Shown: positions 8,801 through 19,830 of the stretch, in pieces
Layout: each line of letters starts with the position of its first letter
Position numbering within the stretch: the stretch's first letter is position 1
Origin: Streptomyces malachitofuscus
GTDB lineage: Bacteria; Actinomycetota; Actinomycetes; Streptomycetales; Streptomycetaceae
Reading direction: 5' to 3'
DNA length: 45,930 nt
Assembly (NCBI RefSeq): GCF_014650055.1
Contig: NZ_BMUF01000024.1
Coordinates: forward strand, 1-45,930
Program-made: the position numbers and the translations under genes
Notes under the pieces: generated by a model
The model's input: the letters and a program-made list of their open reading frames with translations, nothing else
Database searches by the model: none
What the model was told of the DNA's origin: nothing

Positions 8801-10822
8801 GAAGGCCTCCTGGAAACGCTCGCGGGCGTCGTCACCGAGGTAGTCCAGCCCGCCGCCGGCCGCCTTGGGCATGCGCAGACCGAAGTCGTAGATCCAGGCC
8901 ACGCTCCGGTCCGAGCAGCGCAGCTCGTACGGCCGCTCGTCGACGACCTCGACGCCGAGCCGCTGGAGCACGGGCAGCACCGCGGACAGGGAGACGGCCT
9001 CCCCCTTGCGGTAGATCTTGAAGCGGCGCTCCTCGGGGGCGGCGCCGACCGGCTCGTACAGACTGAGCTCGAAGTCCCGCTGCTCGTCGAGCAGCTCGAC
9101 CCTGGCCAGGTCGGCGACCGCGCTGCGCGGGGAGTGGTCGGCCTTGTAGCCCTCGGTGAAGGCGCCCGCGTAGCGGCGCAGCAGCTCGGCGGCGCGCTCC
9201 TCGCCGAACTCGGCGTTCAGCGCCTCGCTGAAGCCGTCGGCCCAGGAGCGGGCGGCCTCGACGAGCCGCGCCTCGATGCGCTCCTTGTCGGCGTCGGACA
9301 GCTCCGGCAGTTCGGTGCCCTGCGGGACGCGGACCACGAAGTGCAGCCGGGAGAGGACCGACTCGGTGTTCCAGGCGGTGAAGTCGACGCTGATGCCGCC
9401 GAGCTCCTCCTTGAGGATGTCGATGATCCGCAGGCGCACACCGGTGGTGTAGCGGTCGCGCGGCAGGTAGACGAGGGCGGAGTAGTAGCGCCCGTACTCG
9501 TCCTGGCGCAGGTACAGCCGCAGCCGGCGCCGCTCCTGGAGGTAGAGGACCGAGGTCACGATGGACCGGAGCTCGTCCGCCGGGGTCTGGAACAGCTCGT
9601 CGCGCGGGTAGGTCTCCAGGATCTGGAGCAGGTCGCGCCCGTCGTGGCTGTGCGGGGAGAAGCCGGCGCGCTCCAGGACCTCCTCGACCTTGCGCCGGAT
9701 CACCGGCACCCGGCGCACGGACTCGGTGTAGGCGGCCGACGAGAACAGTCCGAGGAAGCGCCGCTCACCGACGACGTTGCCGTCCGCGTCGAACTTCTTG
9801 ACGCCGATGTAGTCCAGGTACGACGGCCGGTGCACGGTGGCCCGGCTGTTCGCCTTGGTCAGCACCAGCACCTTGTGCTCGCGCGCCTTGGCGCGGGCGT
9901 CGGCGGGCAGCCGCTCGAAGGACGGGCTGACGGGGTGGGCGTCGTCGCCGGAGTGGTGCGGGTCGGAGCGCAGGATGCCGAGGCCGGTGCCGGGGACGGC
10001 GGCCAGCGAGTCGTCCTCGCGCAGCTCGTACTCCCGGTAGCCCAGGAAGGTGAAGTGGTCGTCGGCCAGCCAGCGCAGCAGCTCGCGGGCCTCCTCGACC
10101 TGCGGCGCGGGCAGATCGGCGGGCATGGGCTCACCGGGCAGCGCCTCGGCCAGCGCGGTCGCGGCCTGGCGCATCTTGCCCCAGTCCTCGACGGCCTCAC
10201 GGACGTCGGACAGGACCCGCAGCAGATCGGCGGTGATCTGCTTGAGGTCGCCGCGGTCGGTCTCGCGGTCGATCTCCACGTGGATCCAGGACTCGACGTG
10301 CGCGTCGTGCGGAAGGCCGCGGGTGTCCTGGGGGAGGTCGCCGCCGACCGGGGCGGTGAGCACCTCGATCAGCTTGCCGGTGACGTCCCGGCGGACCACC
10401 ACCTGCGGGTGGATGACGACGTGGATGCCGCGGCCCTGGCGGGTCAGCTCGTTGGTGACGGAGTCGACCAGGAAGGGCATGTCGTCGGTGACCACCTCGA
10501 CGACGGAGTGGCTGCACGTCCAGCCGTTCTCCTCGACGGTCGGGGTGTGCACCCGGACGTTGGCGGTGCCCTGGGGCCGGCTCTCGGCGAGCCGGAAGTG
10601 CGAGACAGCGGCTCCGAAGATGTCGACCGGGTCGCGGTCGGTCAGGTCCTCCGGGGCGGTGTGCAGGTAGTAGCGCTGGAGGAACTCGAGCACGGTGTCC
10701 CGGTCGGGCATGCCCTTGTCCGTCGTCCCAGTCGGCAGTTTCCCCCCGGCCGGGCTGTTCTCAGCTACCCGGGCGGCCCTGTCGAGCAGCTCGGCCTTGG
10801 CTTCGTCCAGCTTGGTCTGCAT
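5870..10822 (-). CDS. gdh: NAD-specific glutamate dehydrogenase, large (about 180 kDa) class
   Basis: A 1650-aa enzyme that oxidatively deaminates glutamate to 2-oxoglutarate with NAD+, in the cytoplasm. The size is diagnostic of the large GDH class (S. clavuligerus, mycobacterial Rv2476c), not the 450-aa hexameric enzymes. The N-terminal half holds the ACT-like regulatory regions (MPFLVDSVTNELTRQG; FTFLGYREYELRED). The catalytic core lies at about residues 780-1200, with FGKVARGGLRWSDRREDFRT, VIVPVGAKGGFV (substrate-binding Lys/Gly region) and the dinucleotide-binding VVGIGDMSGDVFGNGML. A helical C-terminal domain follows. The start ATG at 10822 gives the usual MQTKLDEAKAELL N-terminus. It is monocistronic: a terminator follows, and a 639-bp gap precedes it. 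The enzyme class is often regulated by amino acids and, in mycobacteria, by GarA; no regulator lies nearby. Confidence 0.97.
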   Translation of the reverse strand: MQTKLDEAKAELLDRAARVAENSPAGGKLPTGTTDKGMPDRDTVLEFLQRYYLHTAPEDLTDRDPVDIFGAAVSHFRLAESRPQGTANVRVHTPTVEENGWTCSHSVVEVVTDDMPFLVDSVTNELTRQGRGIHVVIHPQVVVRRDVTGKLIEVLTAPVGGDLPQDTRGLPHDAHVESWIHVEIDRETDRGDLKQITADLLRVLSDVREAVEDWGKMRQAATALAEALPGEPMPADLPAPQVEEARELLRWLADDHFTFLGYREYELREDDSLAAVPGTGLGILRSDPHHSGDDAHPVSPSFERLPADARAKAREHKVLVLTKANSRATVHRPSYLDYIGVKKFDADGNVVGERRFLGLFSSAAYTESVRRVPVIRRKVEEVLERAGFSPHSHDGRDLLQILETYPRDELFQTPADELRSIVTSVLYLQERRRLRLYLRQDEYGRYYSALVYLPRDRYTTGVRLRIIDILKEELGGISVDFTAWNTESVLSRLHFVVRVPQGTELPELSDADKERIEARLVEAARSWADGFSEALNAEFGEERAAELLRRYAGAFTEGYKADHSPRSAVADLARVELLDEQRDFELSLYEPVGAAPEERRFKIYRKGEAVSLSAVLPVLQRLGVEVVDERPYELRCSDRSVAWIYDFGLRMPKAAGGGLDYLGDDARERFQEAFAATWTGQAENDGFNALVLSAGLTWRQAVVLRAYAKYLRQAGSTFSQDYMEDTLRHNVHTTRLLVSLFEARMSPDRQRAGYELVDALLEEVDAALDQVASLDEDRILRSFLTVIKATLRTNFFQEASGGVPHDYVSMKFDPQAIPDLPAPRPAFEIWVYSPRVEGVHLRFGKVARGGLRWSDRREDFRTEILGLVKAQMVKNTVIVPVGAKGGFVAKQLPDPNVDRDAWMAEGIASYRTFISALLDITDNMVAGEVVPPADVVRHDEDDTYLVVAADKGTAKFSDIANEVAESYNFWLGDAFASGGSAGYDHKGMGITARGAWESVKRHFRELGVDTQSQDFTVVGIGDMSGDVFGNGMLLSEHIRLVAAFDHRHIFIDPSPDAAVSYAERRRLFELPRSSWADYNTELLSAGGGIFPRSAKSIPVNAQIREALGIESGVTKMTPADLMKTILTSPVDLLWNGGIGTYVKASTESNADVGDKGNDAIRVDGRDLRVAVVGEGGNLGMTQLGRIEFALHGGRLNTDAIDNSAGVDTSDHEVNIKILLNGLVKDGDMTVKQRNKLLAEMTDDVGRMVLRANYAQNTAIANALAQSKDMLHAQQRFLKHLVREGHLDRALEFLPTDRQIRERLASGQGLTGPETAVLLAYTKITVAEELLHTSLPDDPYLKVLLHAYFPTALREQFLDRIDSHPLRREITTTVLVNDTVNTGGTTYLHRMREETGASLEEIVRAQTAARAIFRSSVVWDAVEALDNRVDAEVQTRIRLHSRRLVERGTRWLLNNRPQPLELAETVEFFAERVEQVWAQLPKLLRGADLDWYQKIYDELSGAGVPDELATRVAGFSSAFPTLDIVSVADRMGKEPLDVAEVYYDLGDRLRITQLMDRIIELPRADRWQSMARAAIREDLYAAHAAVASDVLAVGNGSSTPQQRFEVWERQNAALLGRARTTLEEIHSSDAFDLANLSVAMRTMRTLLRSHS

Positions 10823-11461
10823 GGTCCTCTGGCTCCTGTCGCGCGCCGTTGCGTGACGTAGAAGGAAGTACGGTCTCCGACCTCGTGGTGCGGTGATACG
10901 ACGCGGGGTGTCCGGTCCGTACCGACGCTATGCCGCGAGATGAAGTGAGCGGGGGCTTCTCGGCCGGATTCGGTGCGCCCGACGGGTGTGACTCTGCTCT
11001 CCGTGACGCCTGCCCCCCTGGGGTGCGCCGCGTCCCGTGCCGCCCGCGAAGACCAGCGACTGCCACCCGGTCACGGATGTCGTCCGTGCTCGCCGGGCGC
11101 ACAACGGGGACGCAGAGGTCCCCGCGAGCTATCGCGCTGATCACGCCACTAAGGCTATCGCTCCCTACAGGTGCCCCGTCATGAGCCGTATGTGTACAAA
11201 ACCAGACCCCAAACTTTGACGTTCTGCACAGTGCACACCACGTAGCTGCGGGCAGTCCTGCCTCCCCCAGTGCCTTAAGGGCCTGGGAGGTACCCCCAGG
11301 GCGGCACGGGTGGGCGATGGGGGTACCTCCCGCTCATGGGGGTCCCCCCGCTCGAGCGAAGCCGAGAGTGGGGGAGGAGCCGAGAGTGGGGGAGGCACCC
11401 CGCCGGCGCCGGGCTGCGCACCCCCCCGGCCCGCTACACGCACCCGCACCCAACGCCCACG
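10823..11461. other. 639-bp gene-free region upstream of gdh with palindrome and repeats
   Basis: No convincing gene is found on either strand; the open frames here lack protein-like composition. The gdh promoter must lie here but I see no clear -35/-10 pair. An 11-bp palindrome TGCACAGTGCA sits at 11225-11235. The far half (11280-11400) holds a repeat cluster listed separately and lies directly behind the HAD gene. Confidence 0.6.
11285..11395. repeat. intergenic repeat cluster: inverted repeat plus tandem 18-bp repeat
   Basis: GGGAGGTACCCCCA (11285-11298) and its exact reverse complement (11318-11331) form a 14-bp stem. Immediately after are two perfect tandem copies of AGCCGAGAGTGGGGGAGG (11360-11377 and 11378-11395), preceded by GCTCGAGCGA. 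The stem lies behind the minus-strand HAD gene and may act as its terminator. G-rich 'CCGAGAGTGGGGGAG' segments recur in Streptomyces intergenic DNA as far as I recall, so this may be a dispersed genomic repeat. Confidence 0.7.
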
Positions 11462-12133
11462 TCAGGCCGCCGCCACCAACCGCTCCGCCACCACAATCGC
11501 CTCCCGCAACGTATCCACCACCGGCACCCCCACCGCCTCCAGACTCGCCCTCCCGTGCGACCCCCCGGTGTACAGCACCGCCCGCGCCCCCGCATGCGCC
11601 GCGGCCACCGCATCATCCGCCGCGTCCCCGATCACGACCGTCCGCCCCGGCTCCACCCCCGTCAGCGCGGCGAGGTGACGCACCATGTGCTCCGCCTTGC
11701 TGCCGCCCGACGGCCCGGTCCGCCCGTCCACGCGTACGAAGTGCGGCTCGATCCCGAAGTCCCTCACCAGCGGCACCAGGTCCTCGTGCCCGTACATGCT
11801 GAGGATCGACTGGCTGCGGCCGGCCGCCGCCCACTCCGCCAGCAGGTCCACCACGCCCTCGGCGAGCCCGCAGCGCACCCGGTGCTCCGTGTAGTACCGG
11901 TGGAAGGTGCTGTCCATCACCTCCCACTCGGCCTCGCTCGGCAGCCGCCCCATCAGCCGCTCGTAGAACTTCGGCACCGGTACGCAGTACAGCTCCCGGT
12001 ACCGCTCCAGCGTGAGCGGCTCCAGGCCGAGCTCGGCGAAGGCCGCGTTCGTCGCGCCGATGACCGCGTCGACGTCGTGGAAGAGCGTGCCGTTCCAGTC
12101 CCAGACGATGTGTGCGCCCGTGTGCATCCCCAT
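11462..12133 (-). CDS. HAD-superfamily hydrolase (phosphoglycolate phosphatase-like)
   Basis: About 223 aa. Motif I is VWDWNGTLFHD: the nucleophile Asp is present but the second Asp of DxD is Asn, a known variant in DWNGTL-type HAD phosphatases. Motif II Ser is in ILSMYGHED, motif III Lys in SGGSKAEHM, and motif IV is VVIGDAADDAVAAAHAGA. A helical cap sits between motifs I and II. It probably dephosphorylates a small phosphorylated metabolite in the cytosol; substrate unknown. Start chosen at ATG 12133 (MGMHTGAHIVWDWNG), as most family members begin just before motif I; ATG at 12163 or 12127 are possible. It follows the DUF6912 gene on the same strand by under 50 bp, probably in one transcript. 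Confidence 0.85.
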   Translation of the reverse strand: MGMHTGAHIVWDWNGTLFHDVDAVIGATNAAFAELGLEPLTLERYRELYCVPVPKFYERLMGRLPSEAEWEVMDSTFHRYYTEHRVRCGLAEGVVDLLAEWAAAGRSQSILSMYGHEDLVPLVRDFGIEPHFVRVDGRTGPSGGSKAEHMVRHLAALTGVEPGRTVVIGDAADDAVAAAHAGARAVLYTGGSHGRASLEAVGVPVVDTLREAIVVAERLVAAA

Positions 12134-12179
12134 GCCGGAAAACGTACCCGCCAACACCGACATCCGGCAGAGCCGCAGG

Positions 12180-12686
12180 TCAGCCCACCAGGTTGGGGAT
12201 CTCCTGGGTGGCGTACCACAGCAGCTCGTGGTCCTCCGCCCCGTCCACCACGAACTGCGCGTCGTCGTCCCCGCCGTCCGCCGCGGGCAGCGCGTCCGCC
12301 GCGGCCGCCACATCCGCCTCCGCGTCCGTCGCGTCCACGTGCACCGCGGCCGCCTTGGCCAGCCGCACGGCCCCGGCGACCCGCACCTCGCCGAGCGCGG
12401 CCGGGTCCAGGCCCCGGTCCGGGTCGGACTGGGCCGCGCCGTCGGACACGTCCACGGCGACCACGACCCGGCGCCTGGGCGCGCCGGCGTCCGCGGCCAG
12501 CAGCCGCAGGGAGGCCAGCGCGGCGCGGCTCAGCGCGGCGTACTCCAGCTCCTCGATGTCGTCGGAGAGGTACCACTCACGCAGCGCGGGCGTGACCGCG
12601 TAGGCCAGGAGCGGCCCGTCCCCCAGCTGACCCGTCTTGTTCGCCTCGGCGAGCCCGGGGAGGGTCAGGGGGACGTAGACGCGCAT
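12180..12686 (-). CDS. DUF6912-type conserved actinobacterial protein
   Basis: A 168-aa acidic protein starting MRVYVPLTLPGLAEANKTG. It is recognisable as the small actinobacterial family annotated DUF6912, whose members begin MRVYVP and end near an acidic DDDAQFVVDGAEDHELLWYA motif. No catalytic residues, signal peptide or membrane segment are visible; a region of Ala/Asp-rich helices lies at about residues 100-140. Function is unknown. ATG at 12686 is preferred over longer frames because it begins the conserved part and has GAAAGCGG upstream. It is probably co-transcribed with the downstream HAD gene. Confidence 0.8.
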   Translation of the reverse strand: MRVYVPLTLPGLAEANKTGQLGDGPLLAYAVTPALREWYLSDDIEELEYAALSRAALASLRLLAADAGAPRRRVVVAVDVSDGAAQSDPDRGLDPAALGEVRVAGAVRLAKAAAVHVDATDAEADVAAAADALPAADGGDDDAQFVVDGAEDHELLWYATQEIPNLVG

Positions 12687-13002
12687 GATCAGCCGCTTTC
12701 GTATGGGTCGGAGGGGCTCCGCAAGGGCCATCAGGATACGTCCCGGCGTCCCCCATCGGGTCCCTGCACACACCCCCGGACGCGTCCACTCCGGTCCCGG
12801 AATTCACCCGGTGCACCCGCCGGGACACGGGGCCGGAGACCCCGCCGATCACCCTGATAAGTGAATTCCACGGCCGCCCCGGCCCGCCTCTTCCCTCCTT
12901 GCTTCCGTCCGCCACCGCGCCGTACAAGATCCCCAACCACGAAGTTACTGCCCGGTATCACCGGCTCCCCGGCCGGCCCGGGCCCGTCGAACGGGGTCCC
13001 CC
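12687..13002. other. 316-bp divergent intergenic region
   Basis: This separates the minus-strand DUF6912 gene from the plus-strand Rv3235-like gene, so both promoters should be here. A plausible plus-strand promoter is TTGCTT (12899-12904), an 18-bp spacer and TACAAG (12923-12928), about 75 bp before the Rv3235-like start. I see nothing else identifiable. Confidence 0.35.
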
Positions 13003-13848
13003 ATGCGCAAGGTCATGACCCGACACCGCCCCACCCCCACGGAAAGCCCCACCCCCACAGCACCCCCCATCACAAGCCGACCGGCGGCCGCCCGGACGGC
13101 CCCCACCCTCTCCCCCGCCCGGCCCACGCCGTCCGCGGCAGCCGAACCGCCTCCCCCGTCCGTGACAAGGCCCGCACCCGCCCCGTCCCCCGCCGGGAAC
13201 CGACCGCTCCCGCCGGGCAGGGCGGCCCACGTCCTCTCCCCCGACGGAGTGCCGTCCGCCACCCTCCCGGCCACCGGGACCACCCCTCCCCGCACCCCCA
13301 TCGTCAGGAGTGCGTCCGCGTCCTCTCCCGGCGGACGCCGGCCGGCCGCCGTCGGACGTTCCACCCGGCCCGCCGACAACCGTCCGCCCGCCCGGGCCGC
13401 CCGGGTGCGGCGGAGCGCGGCGCCGGGACGGGGCTCAGAGGACGCCGTAGGGGCCGTCGTCGTGCCGCGGGCCGCCGACCGGCCCGCCCGGCGCCCCGCC
13501 CTCCCCCAGCCCCGCCCCACCGACCGCTTCGCCGAGCTCCTCCTCGCCGTCCTCAGCGGGCAGCGCCCCGTGCACGCGATGCTGCGGCACACCGCCGGCC
13601 CGGCCTACGACGAGCTGATCCGGCTCGCCGAACGCGGACCGCTGCGCACCCGCGGCACCCGTCCCGTGGTCCGCGACATCGGCTACTTCGAACCCCGCGA
13701 GGGCGCCATCGAGGCGTTCGCCCGGATCGGCGCCGGGGACAGGCTGCGCGCCATGGCCTTCCGGCTGGAGCGGGGACGCGATCTGCGCTGGCGCTGCACC
13801 GCCGTGGAGTTGGGCGGCCCCCGCCCGCGCCGCGCGGACGCCCGTTGA
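13003..13848 (+). CDS. Rv3235-like protein
   Basis: A 281-aa protein. The first ~165 residues are Pro/Ala/Thr/Arg-rich and disordered. The conserved part is about residues 165-270: TDRFAELLLAVLSGQRPVHAMLRHTAGPAYDELI, then RPVVRDIGYFEPREGAIEAFARIGAGDRLRAMAFRLE. This is the Rv3235 family, which in actinobacteria sits beside secA; the cystatin/SnoaL-like alpha-beta domain has no assigned reaction. The link with the Sec pathway rests only on conserved position. Start at ATG 13003, with ATG 13015 possible. It converges on secA, with a shared bidirectional terminator between them. Confidence 0.75.
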   Translation: MRKVMTRHRPTPTESPTPTAPPITSRPAAARTAPTLSPARPTPSAAAEPPPPSVTRPAPAPSPAGNRPLPPGRAAHVLSPDGVPSATLPATGTTPPRTPIVRSASASSPGGRRPAAVGRSTRPADNRPPARAARVRRSAAPGRGSEDAVGAVVVPRAADRPARRPALPQPRPTDRFAELLLAVLSGQRPVHAMLRHTAGPAYDELIRLAERGPLRTRGTRPVVRDIGYFEPREGAIEAFARIGAGDRLRAMAFRLERGRDLRWRCTAVELGGPRPRRADAR

Positions 13849-13860
13849 GCGTCCGGACAC

Positions 13861-13901
13861 GCCCGAGGGCCGGACACCAGCAAGGTGCCCGGCCCTCGGC
13901 C
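13861..13901. terminator. bidirectional terminator between Rv3235-like gene and secA
   Basis: GCCCGAGGGCCGGACACC (13861-13878) pairs with GGTGCCCGGCCCTCGGCC (13884-13901), with one G-U and one end mismatch, around a 5-nt loop. It lies between two convergent stops and can serve both strands. Confidence 0.8.
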
Positions 13902-13940
13902 CGTCCTGCTGCCGCTCCTCACCGGAGCGGCACCGCTCAC

Positions 13941-16787
<2,847 letters not shown>

Positions 16788-17066
16788 GGGGGTTGGTCTC
16801 CTTGCCGGTCGGGCCTGGGACGGTCGGTTTCCATTTCACTGACGGAGCAACGGCCATCGTATGCGAGGACCCCGTCACGCCGGGAGGCCTGCCGTGCGGT
16901 GACCGTCGGCTGCTTCCTATCCGTTTCACGGCTGCCTCACAAGGACAACGTCCCGGGCCCCGCGATGGTGCCGCGCCGTACCGGCGAATTGCGCGAAGGG
17001 TGATCATCGCCTCACGCACGGCGAAAGCGATGGCGCCGTCCACCGTCGCACGAGCAGAATCGGCCG

Positions 17067-17636
17067 ATGGAACCCGTCACGCTCACCACCGAACGCCTCG
17101 TGCTGCGCACGGTCGGCCCGCAGGAGACCGACGCCGTGTACGCCATCTGCCAGGACCCGGACATCCAGCGCTGGACCACGATCCCCTCCCCGTATCTTCC
17201 CGAGCACGCCCGGGGGTTCACGGAGCAGATGGCCCCGGACGGGTGGGCGAACGGTTCGATGTTCACCTTCGGTGTCTTCCTGCCCTCCGGCGAGCTCACC
17301 GGCATGCTCGGCATCACCATGCGCTCCCTCGGCACCGGTGAGATCGGCTTCTGGGCGGCGAAGGAGCACCGGGGCAACGGCTACATCACCGAGGCCGCCC
17401 TCGCCGCCTCCCGCTGGGCCTTCACCCGTATGTCGGTCGACCGCGTGGAATGGCGCGCGGAGGTGGGCAACGTCGCCTCCCGCGCGGTGGCCGAACGCGC
17501 GGGCTTCACCATCGAGGGCACCCTTCGCTCCTCGCTCAACAACAAGGGAGTGCTGCGGGACTGCTGGGTGGGCTCCCTGCTCCCGTCCGACCTGGGGCTT
17601 CCGTCCACGTCGCCCTATGTGCCCGGCAGGGGATGA
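17067..17636 (+). CDS. GNAT N-acetyltransferase, RimJ/RimL type
   Basis: A 189-aa protein. It begins LTTERLVLRTVGPQETDAVYA, the beta1-alpha1 signature of the RimJ/RimL subgroup. The acetyl-CoA loop is AAKEHRGNGYITEAALAASRWAF (Q/R-x-x-G-x-G/A form), followed by RVEWRAEVGNVASRAVAERAGF, typical of beta5-alpha4. These enzymes acetylate N-terminal amines of ribosomal proteins or small-molecule amines; the substrate here is unknown. The protein is cytosolic. ATG 17067 is the natural family start. The following glycosylase-like gene begins 48 bp later on the same strand. Confidence 0.9.
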   Translation: MEPVTLTTERLVLRTVGPQETDAVYAICQDPDIQRWTTIPSPYLPEHARGFTEQMAPDGWANGSMFTFGVFLPSGELTGMLGITMRSLGTGEIGFWAAKEHRGNGYITEAALAASRWAFTRMSVDRVEWRAEVGNVASRAVAERAGFTIEGTLRSSLNNKGVLRDCWVGSLLPSDLGLPSTSPYVPGRG

Positions 17637-17684
17637 CGTCCGGGCCCTCCGCGTTGTCAGTGGCGCCCCCTATCGTGCGGGAGT

Positions 17685-18872
17685 ATGACGACCCTCCCGC
17701 GTCCGACCACGGAACTCTCGGCTGACGACGCCCGCCGCATCGCCCTGCGCGCCCAGGGCTTCCTCGGTGCCCCGGACCGCCGCTCCGGTGTGCGGGGGGT
17801 CCTCCGTCACCTGGGCGCCGTGCAGCTCGACACGATCTCCGTCCTGGCCCGCTCCCACGAGCTCATCCCGTACGCGCGGCTGGGCGCCGTGGGGCGCCGG
17901 ACCGTCGAGGAGGCGTACTGGGCGGAGGGCTCCCGGCCGCCGCACGCGTTCGAGTACTGGTCGCACGCGGCGTGCATCCTCCCCATCGAGGAGTGGCCGC
18001 ACTTCGCCTTCCGCCGCCGCTCCTACCGCTCCCGGCCGCACTGGAACCACGAGCTCCCCGACGGCACCTACGACCAGGTGATCAAGCAGCTCCGCGTGGA
18101 GGGCCCCCTCACGGCGACGGAGCTGGGCGGCGCGAAGCGCACGAGTGAGTGGTGGGACTGGTCCGGGACCAAGGTCGCCGTCGAGCGCGCGCTGATGTAC
18201 GGCGAAGTCGTGTGCGTCGAGCGCCGCGGCTGGAAGCGGGTCTACGACCTCGCCGAGCGCGCGATCCCGGCGGAACTGCTGCACGACGAGCTGGACGACA
18301 CCGAGTGCCTGCGCCGCCTGGTCCGGCTGGCCGGCCGGTCCCTGGGCGTCGGCACACGCGCGGACATCGCCGACTACCACCGCCTCAAGGGCGAGCAGGT
18401 CGACGCGGTGATCGCCGATTCGGGCCTGGTCCCGGTCACGGTGGCGGGCTGGTCGAAGCCGGCCTGGGCCGATCCGGACGCCCTGGCGACGGCGCCGCGC
18501 GGCCGGCACCGTACGACGCTGCTGTCCCCGTTCGACTCCCTGGTCTGGGAGCGGGCGCGCACGGAGCGGATCTTCGGCTTCACCCACCGCCTGGAGGCCT
18601 ACGTTCCCAAGTCCAAGCGGGTCCACGGCTATTTCGCGATGCCCGTCCTCGCGGGCGGCCGGCTCGTCGGCCGGGTCGACCCGGCCCGGGAGGGCCGCAC
18701 GCTGGTGGCCAAGCAGGTCACCCTGGACGGCCCCAAGGCGGTCCCGGCCGTGGCCCGGGCGCTGGTGGAGGCGGCGGGCTGGGTGGACTGCGCCAACGTC
18801 CGCGTGGAGCGGGTCGACGCGCCCGAACTGCACGAGGCCCTGGTTCTGGAGCTCGCCCGGGCGGTGGCCTGA
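17685..18872 (+). CDS. YcaQ/AlkX-like winged-helix DNA glycosylase (HTH_42)
   Basis: A 395-aa protein of the HTH_42 family, which includes the AlkZ and YcaQ (AlkX) interstrand-crosslink DNA glycosylases. Tandem winged helices open with SADDARRIALRAQGF. The catalytic motif appears as GAVQLDTISVLARSHEL: Q-hydrophobic-D, the QxD form of the AlkX/YcaQ branch rather than the QxQ of AlkZ. A conserved C-terminal LLSPFDSLVWERARTERIFGFTHRLEAYVPKSKR follows. Members unhook nitrogen-mustard-type crosslinks and bulky N-alkyl purines. Full length; housekeeping type, not linked to a biosynthetic cluster here. It ends 8 bp before the convergent response-regulator stop. Confidence 0.88.
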   Translation: MTTLPRPTTELSADDARRIALRAQGFLGAPDRRSGVRGVLRHLGAVQLDTISVLARSHELIPYARLGAVGRRTVEEAYWAEGSRPPHAFEYWSHAACILPIEEWPHFAFRRRSYRSRPHWNHELPDGTYDQVIKQLRVEGPLTATELGGAKRTSEWWDWSGTKVAVERALMYGEVVCVERRGWKRVYDLAERAIPAELLHDELDDTECLRRLVRLAGRSLGVGTRADIADYHRLKGEQVDAVIADSGLVPVTVAGWSKPAWADPDALATAPRGRHRTTLLSPFDSLVWERARTERIFGFTHRLEAYVPKSKRVHGYFAMPVLAGGRLVGRVDPAREGRTLVAKQVTLDGPKAVPAVARALVEAAGWVDCANVRVERVDAPELHEALVLELARAVA

Positions 18873-18880
18873 GCCGGCCG

Positions 18881-19627
18881 TCACCGGATCTCGAGGATCT
18901 TCTCCCGCATCGCGTAGACCACCGCTTCCATCCTGGAGTGCAGCTGAAGCTTCTCCAGGATGTTGCGCACATGGTTCTTCACGGTGTTCTCGGAGATGAA
19001 CAGTTCCTTGGCGATGTCGCGGTTGTTCATTCCCGTGGCCACGAGCTTGAGGACTTCGAGTTCGCGGTCGGTCAGCCGGGGCGCCGGAACGAGCCGGCGC
19101 TCGTCGGTCCGCTGGATCATCGACTTGAACTCGGTGAGCAGTTTCGACGCCATGGACGGGCTGATCTGCGACTGTCCGTCGGCAACCGCCCGAATGGCCG
19201 TCGCCACCTCGTCCGTGGAGATCTCCTTGAGGAGATAGCCGGTCGCGCCCGCCTTGATGGCGTCGTAGAGATCGGCTTCCTCGTCACTGATCGTCAGCAT
19301 GATGATCTTCGCGCTGGGGGCGACCTCCTTGATGGAGGTGCACGCCTCGATCCCGCCGCGCTTGGGCATCCGCACGTCCATCAGGATGATGTCCGGCAGC
19401 AGGTCTGCGGCCTTCTCCACGGCCTCCGCGCCGTCCCCCGCCTCGCCGACGACCTGGATGTCCTCCTCGGCCGCGAGCACGATCTCCAGTCCGCGGCGGA
19501 ACAGCGCGTGATCGTCCACCACAAGGACTCTGATCGGCTCCTTGCGTGGAGTGTCCGCGTCCGGGCCCATGCCGACGACGCCGCCGTCGGCATCCTCGTC
19601 CTGCATCGGTCCGAAGCTGTCCGCCAT
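18881..19627 (-). CDS. NarL/FixJ-family response regulator, orphan
   Basis: A 248-aa regulator. The receiver domain has the acidic pair in RVLVVDDHALFRRGLE, phosphoacceptor Asp in DIILMDVRMP, Thr in IIMLTISDEE and Lys in GYLLKEIS, so it should be phosphorylatable. The C-terminal LuxR-type HTH is LTDRELEVLKLVATGMNN, then NTVKNHVRNILEKLQLHSR. Start at ATG 19627, preceded by GGGGGAGGAACG, an ideal ribosome site; the open frame runs further upstream without support. No histidine kinase is adjacent, so it is an orphan; position matches the SCO3008 orthologue as I recall. Target genes unknown. Confidence 0.9.
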   Translation of the reverse strand: MADSFGPMQDEDADGGVVGMGPDADTPRKEPIRVLVVDDHALFRRGLEIVLAAEEDIQVVGEAGDGAEAVEKAADLLPDIILMDVRMPKRGGIEACTSIKEVAPSAKIIMLTISDEEADLYDAIKAGATGYLLKEISTDEVATAIRAVADGQSQISPSMASKLLTEFKSMIQRTDERRLVPAPRLTDRELEVLKLVATGMNNRDIAKELFISENTVKNHVRNILEKLQLHSRMEAVVYAMREKILEIR

Positions 19628-19770
19628 CGTTCCTCCCCCTGAAGGCTGTGGCCTGTGGTCCTGAGCCATCGCCAACCCAAGGCAACGGCCCACCGATTGA
19701 GCCGTTGCCGCCATGATTCCATGCCCGGACGACACCGGGGTGCCGGCGGGCGCGCGAAGTGGGCGCACAC

Positions 19771-19809
19771 CGGTGCCCCTGGGGGCGCACACGCGCACCA
19801 GGGGCACCG
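19771..19809 (-). terminator. terminator downstream of hpf
   Basis: CGGTGCCCCTGG (19771-19782) and its exact complement (19798-19809) form a 12-bp stem with a 15-nt loop, 22 bp beyond the hpf stop. It separates hpf from the response-regulator gene on the same strand. Confidence 0.75.
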
Positions 19810-19830
19810 GATGTGCTGTCGCCCGGCAGA

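Noticed and set aside
5876..10861. A 1661-codon open frame antisense to gdh
   Set aside because: Long antisense frames are expected opposite GC-rich coding DNA; its composition (Val/Gly/Arg/His/Asp-rich) is that of a shadow, whereas the minus strand encodes a complete recognisable enzyme.
10761..11144. 127-codon frame on the minus strand upstream of gdh
   Set aside because: Overlaps the gdh start, Arg/Ser/Pro-rich, no ribosome site or family resemblance.
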